A stretch of DNA of 64,000 nucleotides from Bacteroidales bacterium (GTDB lineage Bacteria; Bacteroidota; Bacteroidia; Bacteroidales; Bacteroidaceae), in NCBI GenBank assembly GCA_015060905.1, contig SUXQ01000002.1:142939-206938 (forward strand), in the 5' to 3' direction. Under the pieces are notes generated by a model. It saw only the letters and a list, made by a program, of their open reading frames with translations, searched no databases and was not told the origin of the DNA. Shown one piece after another: positions 44,802 to 55,361 of this stretch; the stretch's first letter is position 1; each line of letters begins with the position of its first letter. Made by a program: the position numbers and the translations under genes.

Positions 44802-45182
44802 ATGAACAAAGAGAAGATTCGTATCGAATACCCTATGAAAGGTAGTGCTAATATTATATGGCGTTCGATAGGCACCCCTCAAGGACTATCCATATGGTTC
44901 GCCGACCGCGTCGAAACAAGCGGCAAAATATACAATTTTTATTGGGGTAAAAACGAAGAGAGAAAAGCAACCCTTGTGGCACAACGTAACGGTGTTTACG
45001 TAAAATTCAAATGGGAAGATGAAGATCAAAATTACTTTTTCGAAATGCGCATAACATACAACGAACTAGTAATGCAGCATATGTTGGAGATTACAGATTT
45101 TGCCGAAAAAGATGAAATTGAAGATGTTAAAAATCTGTGGGATTCACAAATTGAACAACTTCGACGCCACACAGGCATGTAA
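44802..45182 (+). CDS. START-like/AHSA1-type (SRPBCC) domain protein
   Basis: 126 residues. RIEYPMKGSANIIWRSIGTPQGLSIWFADRVE and KFKWEDEDQNYFFEMRI fit the helix-grip fold of SRPBCC proteins related to AHSA1, which bind hydrophobic ligands or act as chaperone cofactors. A Bacteroidetes-wide single-domain family with no established function. It stands alone: about 210 bases of AT-rich DNA before it contain no convincing promoter consensus apart from TAACTTGC, and the next gene has its own promoter. Confidence 0.82.
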   Translation: MNKEKIRIEYPMKGSANIIWRSIGTPQGLSIWFADRVETSGKIYNFYWGKNEERKATLVAQRNGVYVKFKWEDEDQNYFFEMRITYNELVMQHMLEITDFAEKDEIEDVKNLWDSQIEQLRRHTGM

Positions 45183-45273
45183 AATCCCCATTCTTTTAAA
45201 GAAAAAATAAACTTATACAGAATATTTTTGATAAAATTAAAACTGTATATAAATATATTTCGTGCTTTTGTGC

Positions 45274-45281
45274 TAACTTTG
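45274..45281 (+). promoter_or_regulatory. -7 element TAACTTTG for the LptF/G-type permease gene
   Basis: Exact TAnnTTTG 70 bases before the ATG at 45351; no clear -33 element at standard spacing. Confidence 0.5.
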
Positions 45282-45350
45282 CAAAAGTATGGCGAAATGT
45301 GCGCATACTACCTGCAAAATAAAAAAACACAACAAGAGCATTAAAAAGCA

Positions 45351-47273
45351 ATGAAATTTCCCAATCTACATATAAAAAAACTCGACTGGTTCATCATTAA
45401 GAGTTTTTTGTTGCTTTTCATGGCAACATTCTTTATATGTACATTTATCCTAATAATGCAATTTTTGTGGAGGTGGGTAGACGACCTTGTCGGCAAAGGC
45501 CTCGATATGTGGGTAATGGTGCAATTCTTTTATTTAGGCTCACTTACAATGGTGGGTCAAGCCCTGCCACTCGCCATACTGCTCGCAGCCCTCATGACCT
45601 TCGGAAACTTCGGCGAGCGTCTGGAATTATTATCCATGAAAGCCGCCGGAATACCACTGCTGAGAATAATGGCTCCGCTTGTGGTAGTATGCAGTATTTT
45701 ATGCTGTATGTCTTTCTATTTTCAAAATGTGATAGGTCCGAAAGCACAAGTAAAACTTTACACAGTACTATACTCGATTAAACAAACCTCGCCCGAACTT
45801 GAAATTCCCGAAGGAGTATTCTATGACCAGATAGAGGGTTATAATCTCTTTGTCAAAAAGAAAAACAAAGAGACGGGAATGTTGCACAGAGTGATGATAT
45901 ACGACATGACACAAGGCTTTGAGAATGCAAGCATCATAGTGTCCGACTCGGGAAAAATAGAGACAACAGCCGACCAGCAACACTTAATGCTCAAACTATA
46001 CAACGGCGAACGTTTCGCTAATGCCACAGAGCTGAAAGAGGGTAGTAAGAATAAAACAAATATTCCATACACCCGCGAAACATTCCGCGAAAAAGTAATT
46101 GTCATTGAGTTTGGAGGCGGCTTTGACATGAAAGATGGTTCGTTCCTGAAAAAACAAGCAGCCAGCAAAAATATCATAGAACTAAACGAATCAATAGACT
46201 CACTCACATTATACAACGACAGTATAGGACGCAATAATTGGGTGGCAGCCATACGTAACGGTTATCCTGAAAAAATAAACATTACATTTGAAGATTCAAT
46301 AAAAAGGGAAAAAGATAAAATATATGCCATAAACGCCGACAGCGTATACAACAATTCATCAAAAGCAACAAAATTAAAAATCAAACAGTCTGCTTTGAAT
46401 AAAGTAGAGCAACTGTTTACAGATTATGAAATAAAAAGAAATATAATGCGTTCACTCGATAAAGACCTGAACAAACATTATATATCATGGTGGCAAAAAA
46501 TAACACTATCAATTTCGTGCATAATATTCTTCTTTATCGGCGCACCCCTGGGAGCAATCGTTAAAAAAGGAGGATTAGGTTACCCGGTACTAATATCCGT
46601 AGCAATATTCATCATATACTACGTATTTAACACCTCCGGAGAAAAAATGGTAAAAGAGGGAGAGTGGTACACATGGTTCGGATGCCTTGTAAGCACAATG
46701 GTTCTTACACCGTTGGGAGTAATATTCACCTACCAATCGAACAAAGACTCTACAATTTTCAATATGGATGCTTATAAAGCATTCTTCAGAAAACTGTTAG
46801 GATTAAGGGATACTCGTAACGTAACACTCAAAGAGGTTATCATAGAAGACCCTGACTATCCGGCCGATTATAAAAAATTGGAGGAAATATCGCATGAATG
46901 CCGCGAATATTCATCAAAATTCCGTCCAAACAGACTACCTAACCCCATAAATATATTTTTCAGCGAGGATAAAGAGACTCCCATCGAAACATTAAGCGAT
47001 AAACTCGATGCGCTTGTAGAAGAAATGAGCAACAGTAAAAACAGAAAAGTTATACAGTTGTTAAATGAATTTCCCATAATGATGGTAAGCGAATTACGCT
47101 CACCATTCAAAAAACGCTGGATAAATATCTTAGCAATAATAATATTCCCAATAGGAATAACATTATACCTGCGCTCATGTAAATTCCATAGACAAGTATC
47201 GCGCGACCTTATAAAAACAAGAAATACTTCGCGAACACTTATGGAAAGAATGGTAAAAGAAAAATTAGTATAA
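45351..47273 (+). CDS. LptF/LptG (YjgP/YjgQ)-family permease
   Basis: 640 residues, longer than the ~360 of E. coli LptF/G. Three N-terminal helices, [22 protein letters not shown] typical of the family, a long periplasmic region, then helices around [24 protein letters not shown] and [17 protein letters not shown], the family signature. A cytoplasmic-looking ~150-residue insert and one extra C-terminal helix near 580-600 account for the added length. It belongs to the ABC complex that extracts lipopolysaccharide from the inner membrane. It precedes ribBA by 17 bases. Confidence 0.92.
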   Translation: MKFPNLHIKKLDWFIIKSFLLLFMATFFICTFILIMQFLWRWVDDLVGKGLDMWVMVQFFYLGSLTMVGQALPLAILLAALMTFGNFGERLELLSMKAAGIPLLRIMAPLVVVCSILCCMSFYFQNVIGPKAQVKLYTVLYSIKQTSPELEIPEGVFYDQIEGYNLFVKKKNKETGMLHRVMIYDMTQGFENASIIVSDSGKIETTADQQHLMLKLYNGERFANATELKEGSKNKTNIPYTRETFREKVIVIEFGGGFDMKDGSFLKKQAASKNIIELNESIDSLTLYNDSIGRNNWVAAIRNGYPEKINITFEDSIKREKDKIYAINADSVYNNSSKATKLKIKQSALNKVEQLFTDYEIKRNIMRSLDKDLNKHYISWWQKITLSISCIIFFFIGAPLGAIVKKGGLGYPVLISVAIFIIYYVFNTSGEKMVKEGEWYTWFGCLVSTMVLTPLGVIFTYQSNKDSTIFNMDAYKAFFRKLLGLRDTRNVTLKEVIIEDPDYPADYKKLEEISHECREYSSKFRPNRLPNPINIFFSEDKETPIETLSDKLDALVEEMSNSKNRKVIQLLNEFPIMMVSELRSPFKKRWINILAIIIFPIGITLYLRSCKFHRQVSRDLIKTRNTSRTLMERMVKEKLV

Positions 47274-47290
47274 ACACCTATTCAAAATAT

Positions 47291-48505
47291 ATGGAAGATG
47301 TAAAATTAAGCTCTATCGAAGAGGCGATTGAAGATTTTCGCGAAGGTAAATTTATCATTGTTGTTGATGATGAAGATAGAGAAAATGAAGGAGATTTTAT
47401 TATTGCAGCAGAAAAGATAACCCCCGAAAAGGTAAACTTCATGCTGAAACACGGACGCGGAGTACTATGCGCCCCAATAACAATGTCACGCTGCAAAGAG
47501 CTTGAACTTGCACCACAGGTAAGCGACAACACCAGTTTGCTTGGTACACCCTTTACCGTAACAGTCGATAAAATAGAAGGCTGCAGCACAGGAGTATCGG
47601 CAGCCGACCGTGCAGCCACCATTCAAGCACTTGCCGACCCCGAAAGCAAGCCCACCACCTTTGCCCGTCCGGGACACATTAACCCCCTCTATGCACAAGA
47701 TAAAGGAGTACTGCGCCGCGCAGGACACACAGAAGCAAGCATCGACCTTGCACGTCTGGCAGGATTAAGACCGGCAGCAGCCCTCATAGAAATAATGAAC
47801 GAGGATGGAACAATGGCACGAATGCCCGAGCTTATGAAACTCTCACAAGAGTACAACCTTAAGATAATATCCATAAGAGACCTTATAAAATTCCGTCTCG
47901 CAAAAGAGTCGTTGGTAGAGATTGGAGAAGAGGTAGACATGCCCACAAAATATGGTCACTTCCGTTTGATACCTTTCCTGCAAAAATCGACAGGACTGGA
48001 GCATATAGCCCTTATAAAAGGGGAGTGGGGCGATGATGAGCCTATTCCCGTAAGAGTACACTCATCGTGCATGACAGGCGACATTTTCGCATCGCAACGT
48101 TGCGACTGTGGCGCTCAACTGCAAAAAGCAATGCAATTAATAGAAGAAAATGGCAAAGGAGTCATAGTCTATCTTAATCAAGAGGGACGCGGCATTGGAC
48201 TTATGAATAAAATGAAGGCTTACAAATTACAAGAAGAGGGTATGGACACAGTAGACGCCAACCTCTGTTTAGGATTCAAAGCCGACGAAAGAGATTATGG
48301 CGTAGGAGCAGAAATACTACGTAAAATAGGAGTACACAAAATGCGTCTTATAACAAACAATCCTGTCAAGCGCATAGGATTGGAGAGTTACGGCCTTGAA
48401 ATTGTAGAAATATTAAGTTGTGAGATTAAGCCTAACAATTTCAATTCACGCTATCTGCACACAAAAGCCGAAAGAATGGGACACACACTTCACTTTGACA
48501 AATAA
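47291..48505 (+). CDS. ribBA: Bifunctional riboflavin enzyme RibBA
   Basis: 404 residues. N-terminal DHBP synthase ([30 protein letters not shown]) makes 3,4-dihydroxy-2-butanone 4-phosphate; C-terminal GTP cyclohydrolase II carries the zinc site [15 protein letters not shown] and [10 protein letters not shown]. Both active sites appear intact. Together they supply the two precursors of riboflavin, needed for the flavoenzymes of the region such as FrdA. 20 bases separate it from the aminotransferase. Confidence 0.97.
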   Translation: MEDVKLSSIEEAIEDFREGKFIIVVDDEDRENEGDFIIAAEKITPEKVNFMLKHGRGVLCAPITMSRCKELELAPQVSDNTSLLGTPFTVTVDKIEGCSTGVSAADRAATIQALADPESKPTTFARPGHINPLYAQDKGVLRRAGHTEASIDLARLAGLRPAAALIEIMNEDGTMARMPELMKLSQEYNLKIISIRDLIKFRLAKESLVEIGEEVDMPTKYGHFRLIPFLQKSTGLEHIALIKGEWGDDEPIPVRVHSSCMTGDIFASQRCDCGAQLQKAMQLIEENGKGVIVYLNQEGRGIGLMNKMKAYKLQEEGMDTVDANLCLGFKADERDYGVGAEILRKIGVHKMRLITNNPVKRIGLESYGLEIVEILSCEIKPNNFNSRYLHTKAERMGHTLHFDK

Positions 48506-48525
48506 AATAATTAAATATAAAAACA

Positions 48526-49719
48526 ATGAACAAACTAGCAGACCGTCTTAACAGATTATCATCATCGGCAACACTAGCAATGTCACAGAAGAGCCAAGAA
48601 CTTAAAGCACAAGGCGTAGATGTGATAAATATGAGTGTCGGAGAACCCGATTTTAACACCCCCGATGCAATTAAAGAGGCAGCCATAAAAGCAATAAACG
48701 AGAATTATTCAAGATACTCTCCTGTTCCCGGCTACCCCGTTCTACGCAATGCCATTGTAGAAAAATTGAAAAAAGAGAATGGGCTCGACTATACTGCTAC
48801 ACAAATTTCAGTATCAAACGGTGCCAAACAATCTGTTTGCAATGTTATTATGGCACTTGTAAACCCGGGCGACGAAGTTATTATACCCGCACCATACTGG
48901 GTAAGCTACCCCGAAATGGTGAAACTCGCCGATGGTACCCCTGTCACAGTATATGCAGGAATAGAGCAGAATTTTAAAATAACAGCCGAGCAGTTAGAAG
49001 CGGTAATTACCCCAAAAACAAAAATGCTCATTCTGTGCTCACCATCGAACCCCACCGGCTCTGTATACAGCAAAGAAGAGCTTAAAAACCTCGCAGATGT
49101 TCTTGTAAAATACCCCGAAATTTACATTGTAGCCGACGAAATTTACGAGCATATAAACTACATTGGCAAGCACGAGAGTATTGCACAATTCGAGAATATC
49201 CGCGAAAGAGTGATTATAGTAAACGGAGTTTCAAAAGCATACGCAATGACAGGTTGGCGCATAGGATTCATCGCCGCTGCCGAGTGGATTGTAAAAGGCT
49301 GCAATAAACTTCAGGGACAATATACAAGCGGACCCTGCTCAGTATCACAGATAGCATCGGTAGAGGCATACGTAGGTTCCCAGGAGCCTGTTGCGGAAAT
49401 GCAGAAAGCCTTCCAGCGTCGTCGCGACCTTATTGTTAAGCTCACAAAAGAGATTCCCGGACTCGAGGTTAATATACCCGAAGGAGCATTCTATCTGTTC
49501 CCAAAATGCAGTTCATTCTATGGTAAAAGCTACAATGGTCAGACAATAAACAATTCCGATGAACTTGCAATGTATCTTCTCACAGAAGCACACGTTGCAA
49601 CAGTAGGAGGAGCATCATTCGGCGCACCCGACTGTTTCAGAATGAGCTACGCAACAAGCGATGAAAATATCATAGAGGCTATCAAACGAATAAAGGAAGC
49701 ACTCGCAAAACTTCAGTAA
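48526..49719 (+). CDS. aspC: Aspartate aminotransferase (class I, PLP)
   Basis: 397 residues. NMSVGEPDFNTPD, SNPTGSVYS, ADEIYEHINY and GVSKAYAMTGWRIGF with the PLP lysine (SK) show fold type I subgroup Ib, the bacterial aspartate/prephenate aminotransferases. It interconverts aspartate and oxaloacetate; prephenate activity cannot be judged. It is the last gene before a hairpin terminator. Confidence 0.93.
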   Translation: MNKLADRLNRLSSSATLAMSQKSQELKAQGVDVINMSVGEPDFNTPDAIKEAAIKAINENYSRYSPVPGYPVLRNAIVEKLKKENGLDYTATQISVSNGAKQSVCNVIMALVNPGDEVIIPAPYWVSYPEMVKLADGTPVTVYAGIEQNFKITAEQLEAVITPKTKMLILCSPSNPTGSVYSKEELKNLADVLVKYPEIYIVADEIYEHINYIGKHESIAQFENIRERVIIVNGVSKAYAMTGWRIGFIAAAEWIVKGCNKLQGQYTSGPCSVSQIASVEAYVGSQEPVAEMQKAFQRRRDLIVKLTKEIPGLEVNIPEGAFYLFPKCSSFYGKSYNGQTINNSDELAMYLLTEAHVATVGGASFGAPDCFRMSYATSDENIIEAIKRIKEALAKLQ

Positions 49720-49740
49720 CCCGCTTAAAATAAAGTTTAA

Positions 49741-49777
49741 ACATCCGAATGTAATAACATATTCGGATGTTTTTTTA
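49741..49777 (+). terminator. Terminator after the aminotransferase gene
   Basis: AACATCCGAAT (starting at 49740) pairs with ATTCGGATGTT across a 9-base AT-rich loop, followed by seven Ts. Confidence 0.85.
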
Positions 49778-50571
49778 TATATATATAAAATGGCAAATAG
49801 AGATAAGAAGATATTAAATTCTTCTTATCATATAAATAACAATTATGCAGCCGAAATTGTTCATTGAAATTTATATTTTTTTGTTGATAAACATAATATT
49901 TTTATAAATAAAATTTATAGTAAATTATATATCAATAAATTACAACAGAATATTTTTTCAACAATATAGTTAAAAAAGTATCAAAAATAGATAATTACCT
50001 TTTAAAATAAGCCTGATCAAAAAACAATTCACACAAATATGTTGAAAACTGTTGAAAAGATAGAAAAACAGTATTGAAAAACAAATAATAACTTATAGAA
50101 AAAAAATATTATTTCTTCTTTGAAAAACAGAATAGCACTATATACAACAGAGATAATAAAAAATCCAAATTGAAAACCATTTATTTAATACAAATTTATC
50201 ATACGGTTCTTAACAACAAAAAGAGAATAAAAAATAAGATATTTACCAATATTTATATTTATAAACAAATAGTTAAAAACATTATAATAATCACATAATC
50301 AATAATATAAAATACTAATATAATGTTTATAACACTACCTATAAAACTAATAACAAAAAAACAAATTTCCCCGATAAAAACTTATCAATATAATCAACAG
50401 GTATTATTATTTTTTTTCATTTTTATATTTTAAAATAAGAAACTAATTAAATAAAAAGAGGTTGAAAAACTATGAGCTGAAATATTTTATAGTTAAATAA
50501 ATTAAATAGAATAACATTGATTGAAAATATTAGTAAATTTATACCCAAATATTAATTAATTTAGAAATACT
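49778..50571. other. Gene-free, extremely AT-rich region
   Basis: About 790 bases with almost no runs of G or C and no credible ORF on either strand. I see many short A and T tracts and repeated TGTTGAAAA-like words (for example near 50041-50056), but no TAnnTTTG promoter, hairpin or DnaA-box cluster that I would defend. It is the upstream region of the DUF3472/M60 operon and is probably regulatory or a remnant of a lost gene. Confidence 0.6.
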
Positions 50572-51915
50572 ATGAATTTTAAATACCTATTAAATTTTAC
50601 ACTGTTAGCCACAGTATTATGTGGTAACGTTTCGGCTCAAACAGACACTATTCAGTTAAAAGGTAACGGATATATAACTTCTCCCGATGCCGAGGCAACC
50701 ATTCTTTCGTACAACAAGACAAAAAGACCGCCTGTAGCCCGCGAAAAAGAGAAAAGTAAACCTGCGGCAAGAATCGACGAACATAATGGGGGAATTTCCG
50801 ATTGGTACGACAAGAATAACATTATAAGTACATATTTTCGTGTGGAAAAGCCCGGAGCAATGGAGCTTAAAATCGTTGCAAAAGGAAATTCCACAATAAC
50901 AGTAAGCTGTCTGGGAAAAAAGAAAAAGGTGAAATTATCATCCGACGAGCCTCGTACATACTACGTAGGAAAATATAATGTTAAAAAGCCCGGACATATA
51001 AAAGTTGATATACAGGGTAAAAAATGTGATTCAAATGGAAGTTACGGTAATGTTTACGACATTATAGTCAATGGTCAGTTGGGTGAACTTGCATACATAA
51101 GAAAAAATTATCATCCACACTTTGGTCGTCGAGGCCCTTCGGTGCATCTTAACTACAGACTCCCGAAAGATAAGACCATAGAGTGGTTCTATAATGAAGT
51201 AACGGTTCCCGAAGAGTATGATAAAGTGAGCAGCTATTATATGGCCTGCGGATTCGGCGAGGGATATTTCGGCTTTCAGAATAATTCCCCCGAGCGCAGA
51301 AAAGTTCTTTTCTCTGTGTGGAGTCCTTATGTAACCGATGATGCTCGTGAAATTCCCGATTCTCTGCGTATAAAGCTGTTAAAAAAAGGAGAAACTGTAA
51401 AAGTACAGGATTTTGGAGGCGAAGGTTCGGGAGGACAAAGTTTCATGCCTTACGATTGGATACCCGGAAACACATATAAATTCCTTATGCGCGTGCGTCC
51501 CGATGGAAAGGGTAGCACAGTATACACAGCCTACTTTTGTGACGCTGCCGATGGAAAATGGCGTCTGATGGCATCTTTCTTGCGTCCTGTGACCGACACA
51601 TGGTACAGAAACGCACACTCATTCCTCGAAAATTATAATCCTCTGATGGGCTATAAGACTCGTCGAGCATATTATAATAATCAATGGGCCTGTACAAAAG
51701 ATGGCGAATGGATTCCTGTTACCGAGGCTGTCTTTACACATTGCGATACGGGAAAAACAGGTAAGCGACTCGATTATACAGGTGGCTGCGACGAAAATGG
51801 CTTTTATCTGATGATGGGAGGATTCTTTGACAACTACACAAAAGGATATACACGATTCGAACGTAAAAACGGGGTAGGGGAGAAGCCTGTAATTGATTTT
51901 AAGAGCCTTGAATAG
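50572..51915 (+). CDS. Secreted DUF3472/DUF5077-type protein
   Basis: 447 residues. Signal peptide ending near CGNVSAQ, then an N-terminal beta-domain (ISTYFRVEKPGAMELKIVAKG) resembling DUF5077, and a C-terminal region (VHLNYRLPKDKTIEWFYNEVTVPE...YYMACGFGEGYFGFQNNS...RKVLFSVWSPY) as in DUF3472. Members are common in Bacteroidetes glycan loci; no activity is established. It precedes three M60 peptidase genes by 31 bases, suggesting one operon and a carbohydrate-binding or glycan-linked role. Confidence 0.75.
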   Translation: MNFKYLLNFTLLATVLCGNVSAQTDTIQLKGNGYITSPDAEATILSYNKTKRPPVAREKEKSKPAARIDEHNGGISDWYDKNNIISTYFRVEKPGAMELKIVAKGNSTITVSCLGKKKKVKLSSDEPRTYYVGKYNVKKPGHIKVDIQGKKCDSNGSYGNVYDIIVNGQLGELAYIRKNYHPHFGRRGPSVHLNYRLPKDKTIEWFYNEVTVPEEYDKVSSYYMACGFGEGYFGFQNNSPERRKVLFSVWSPYVTDDAREIPDSLRIKLLKKGETVKVQDFGGEGSGGQSFMPYDWIPGNTYKFLMRVRPDGKGSTVYTAYFCDAADGKWRLMASFLRPVTDTWYRNAHSFLENYNPLMGYKTRRAYYNNQWACTKDGEWIPVTEAVFTHCDTGKTGKRLDYTGGCDENGFYLMMGGFFDNYTKGYTRFERKNGVGEKPVIDFKSLE

Positions 51916-51946
51916 AAAAAACGTTAAAATAAATACTAAACAAACT

Positions 51947-54900
51947 ATGAAAAAATTATTAACTTCATTTTTATTATTGTTTGCTTCAGTAATATTTCTT
52001 CAGGCACAAAATTTCCCCGAGGATGGGGCTATCTACCGTCTTACAAATACTGTAAGAAATAATGCTGTTCTTGTCGAGAATTATTTGACTAATGAACTTA
52101 ACGGCGGTGATGAAAATCCGCTGTTCAACGACCTGTGGAAGTTTACAAAGAGTGGCGAAGGTTGGAATATACAAAACCTGCTGACTGAACGCTATGTACA
52201 GATTCAAACAAGCAACAGTAATCTTTATCGCACAGGTGAAACTCCCGCAATATTCTATGTGGTAAAAAACAATTCTTTCAGCAAAGAGTGTTATAATATT
52301 GTAAACGAAAATGGTGGAAGATGGGGTATACATTGCGAAAAAGATAATGATGTGGTACCCTGGTACTCTTCAACAGACAATTGGGACGGCTCGGAGTGGA
52401 CATATAAGAGAATAGATAATATTTCCGATGAAGAACTTAATGCTGCACGTGAAAAGATAGAGCAATTTTGTGATGTTTATAACAATCAAGAGCGTGTAGA
52501 GAGAATTTATCTCAGTCACTTCGAGGATGAGACTTGTACGGTTCTCAAAAGCGAATATCAGTCTATGAGCGACGAAGAGCTTGCAGCTTCTATGGATAGT
52601 TGCGGCGACGAGCTTATATCTGTTGCTCTCAAAATAAAGAACAACACTTGGGCCGAAAGAGAAAAAGAGTATCGTGTAAGCACATACGGTCCTTATAGCG
52701 ACCCGGACTATTGGGGAGAAAAATTAATGACTCACTACTACTCATGGCTGAATAACCCTACAGGTATTTGTGCTACAAGTGGTGACGTATTATATATTTT
52801 TGTAGGTAAAGAGCCTAAACAGGGTTCAACTCTCGAAATTGACGCAGTCGTAAATAATGATTCAAAAGGTAAGCGTACCGAACTTAAAAAAGGAATGAAT
52901 ATTATTCCTGTATCAGGTAAAGATTTTTCATTTTTTATAATTTATACAGCCGATACAAGAAAAGAGCATGTTCTTTCCGACTTTGACTCTATTCCCATTC
53001 ACATAGAGGGTGGTTACGTAAACTGTTATTGGGACAAAATGCGTCACAATGACGATGATTGGGTGGATATTACCCGCAACCATGCGAAGCATAAATACAT
53101 TTTCGTAAAAGGCGAGAATATAATGTATTTTATGAATCGCGAACTTTTAATATCAGACGAAATATGCCCAAATACCATAAGCGATGCTATCGGATGGTGG
53201 GACAACATGATAAAATGGCAACAGGATATTATGGGACTCGAGGATGTTCGTCCTTCGCGTTTCAATAATCGCCTTTGTGCTGTTTCTTATGCCGGTGATG
53301 GACTTATGTCTGCAACTAATCATGTTACAAGTTACGTCGAGACCTGTTTACACGATGTACTACCTTTGGATGATGTAATGGAGACAAGCGGACATTGTTG
53401 GGGTCCTGCGCACGAGAATGGTCACGTTCATCAAGGTGCAATAAACATGATTGCTTGTACCGAGGCTAGTAACAACCTTTTCTCGAATATTACTGTATTT
53501 AATTTGGGTAAGTTTGTAACATGGGGCGATGGTGTTGATACTATGGCAGATTATTACGAGGATGAGGTTGCGTGGACTTTGCAAGGAATAGGCATCAAAA
53601 TGCGTATGTATTTCCAACTTTATCTCTACTATCATGTTTGCGGGCACGACACTCAATTCTATCCTAAACTTTTTAAACTCTTACGTGAGGATCCTATGAA
53701 AAAATCATCCGGCGAAACTGTTAATTACGGTCGATACGATCTTTTACATTTTGCTCAGAAATGTTGCGAGGCTGCAGGTGAGGACCTTACAAAATTCTTC
53801 GAGGCTTGGGGATTCTTCCATCAAATGAACAAGGCCGAGGCTAGTGATTATGGCGACTATGTAATCTCTTCTACAGCCTCCATGATAAAAGATACCAAAA
53901 AGGCTATGGCAAAGTACCCCCAAAAAGCTGCTGCCATAGAATTTATCGAGGACCGTGTGGCACCCTCTCTCCGCACCGATGGTGGCGAGGGCTACAAACT
54001 AGAATACGAAGATGGAAAATTTGGTAATGTAGGCCAGTATACAGCCTATTATTCCGATTCTCTTGATATAATTGCGAGTGATTATATCTATTTAAAATCG
54101 AATAAAAAATACACAATAAAAGGCGGAAAGAATGCTGTAGGCTTTAAAGTATATGACAGTGATAGTACACTGCTTACATTCTTTAATGTACATCAAATAG
54201 AACTTTCCGATGAAATTGCATCGAAAAAAGATCTTATAATCGTTGCAGTTTCGGCCAATGGTACAGAGGTTACAGTAAAAGACATGAGAGACGGCACCGA
54301 GGAACAGCAATATGAATCATTGTGTAAATCTTTAGCATCAGCCGAAGTTATTCTTAAATTTAAAGACAATGGCAGCATGAATGTAGGATACTATTTCGAG
54401 AGTGCTCTTGTCTCCCTTGATTCTATTGTAAACGACGCTAAGGCTGTTGTCGAGAATAAAGACCAAAGTATACACACTTATGGCGAGTGGGCCAAGATTA
54501 TCGACGAAGAGATTTTTAATTTGAGAGAAAATAAAAATACTCGTGTACAGATACATTCCGGCAATGTATATAGATTAACCAATGTAGAATATACAAAGTA
54601 TAATATGTATTACGAAGAGTCCGGTAAAATTATCAGTAAGCCCGGTAGCACTAATCCAAAATCTCGTCAGTTTACTTTTACATCTACAGGAAAAGAAAAT
54701 GAGTTTTATATTTCTTCCAACGGAAAATATATAAACTTTATAGGACGTAGCCAGCAGGCAACAGCAACTACCACCAAAAAATCCGAAGCTGTTAAGTTTA
54801 CGGTTGGCGACGATGGAATGGGACAATTCTATATTTATAAGACCGGAGACACAGATTTAGGATTACATATTGCAAAATCTCAATCTTACAAGGTTGTAGG

Positions 54901-55360
54901 ATGGAACCACATTGATACTCCCTCATTGTGGACGCTGTTCTGCGTGACGCAGAATAAGGAAAAAGCAGACTTAAAAGCTCTTGAAGAGCTTATCGACGAA
55001 GCTGTATCTATTCACGACCTGATAGTCGATACATTAAACACAAGCTCTGCAACATTCTACGATTGGGTAGAGGTTACAAGCGAGACTCTTGCTACGGATG
55101 TTGAGACTATGATGGCTAAGGTTGCTGTTTCGCAGAATGTAGTCGAAAATAAATCTTACGAAAAATGTCCTGCGCTCATCGACGAGCTTACAGCGATAAT
55201 TACAACCGTAAAAGCCGGTTACACAATTCCCACAGGCATCAACGGTATTATTTTTGACGAGAAAAATATTGTCGTTTACGATTCTCGCGGTCGCAGGGTT
55301 GATAAAATAACCACTCCGGGAATATATATTGTAGATGGTAAAAAAGTTTATATAAAGTAA
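51947..55360 (+). CDS. Secreted M60-family (enhancin-like) zinc peptidase, paralogue 1
   Basis: 1137 residues from ATG 51947; the in-frame start at 51893 overlaps the previous gene and masks the signal peptide (MKKLLTSFLLLFASVIFLQA). After an N-terminal lectin-like region (about 20-160) the gluzincin motif HENGH (H489, E490, H493) with a downstream Glu (E506) gives the M60 HExxH-E pattern. A second lectin-like segment follows near 880-1020 (NVYRLTNVEYTKYNMYYE). The C-terminus ends in YDSRGRRV...GIYIVDGKKVYIK, like short Bacteroidetes secretion tails. M60 enzymes cleave mucin-type glycoproteins; substrate here is inferred. Confidence 0.88.
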   Translation: MKKLLTSFLLLFASVIFLQAQNFPEDGAIYRLTNTVRNNAVLVENYLTNELNGGDENPLFNDLWKFTKSGEGWNIQNLLTERYVQIQTSNSNLYRTGETPAIFYVVKNNSFSKECYNIVNENGGRWGIHCEKDNDVVPWYSSTDNWDGSEWTYKRIDNISDEELNAAREKIEQFCDVYNNQERVERIYLSHFEDETCTVLKSEYQSMSDEELAASMDSCGDELISVALKIKNNTWAEREKEYRVSTYGPYSDPDYWGEKLMTHYYSWLNNPTGICATSGDVLYIFVGKEPKQGSTLEIDAVVNNDSKGKRTELKKGMNIIPVSGKDFSFFIIYTADTRKEHVLSDFDSIPIHIEGGYVNCYWDKMRHNDDDWVDITRNHAKHKYIFVKGENIMYFMNRELLISDEICPNTISDAIGWWDNMIKWQQDIMGLEDVRPSRFNNRLCAVSYAGDGLMSATNHVTSYVETCLHDVLPLDDVMETSGHCWGPAHENGHVHQGAINMIACTEASNNLFSNITVFNLGKFVTWGDGVDTMADYYEDEVAWTLQGIGIKMRMYFQLYLYYHVCGHDTQFYPKLFKLLREDPMKKSSGETVNYGRYDLLHFAQKCCEAAGEDLTKFFEAWGFFHQMNKAEASDYGDYVISSTASMIKDTKKAMAKYPQKAAAIEFIEDRVAPSLRTDGGEGYKLEYEDGKFGNVGQYTAYYSDSLDIIASDYIYLKSNKKYTIKGGKNAVGFKVYDSDSTLLTFFNVHQIELSDEIASKKDLIIVAVSANGTEVTVKDMRDGTEEQQYESLCKSLASAEVILKFKDNGSMNVGYYFESALVSLDSIVNDAKAVVENKDQSIHTYGEWAKIIDEEIFNLRENKNTRVQIHSGNVYRLTNVEYTKYNMYYEESGKIISKPGSTNPKSRQFTFTSTGKENEFYISSNGKYINFIGRSQQATATTTKKSEAVKFTVGDDGMGQFYIYKTGDTDLGLHIAKSQSYKVVGWNHIDTPSLWTLFCVTQNKEKADLKALEELIDEAVSIHDLIVDTLNTSSATFYDWVEVTSETLATDVETMMAKVAVSQNVVENKSYEKCPALIDELTAIITTVKAGYTIPTGINGIIFDEKNIVVYDSRGRRVDKITTPGIYIVDGKKVYIK

Positions 55361-55361
55361 T

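Noticed and set aside
49778..50571. Replication origin in the AT-rich gap
   Set aside because: No cluster of TTATCCACA-like boxes seen; AT content alone is not evidence.
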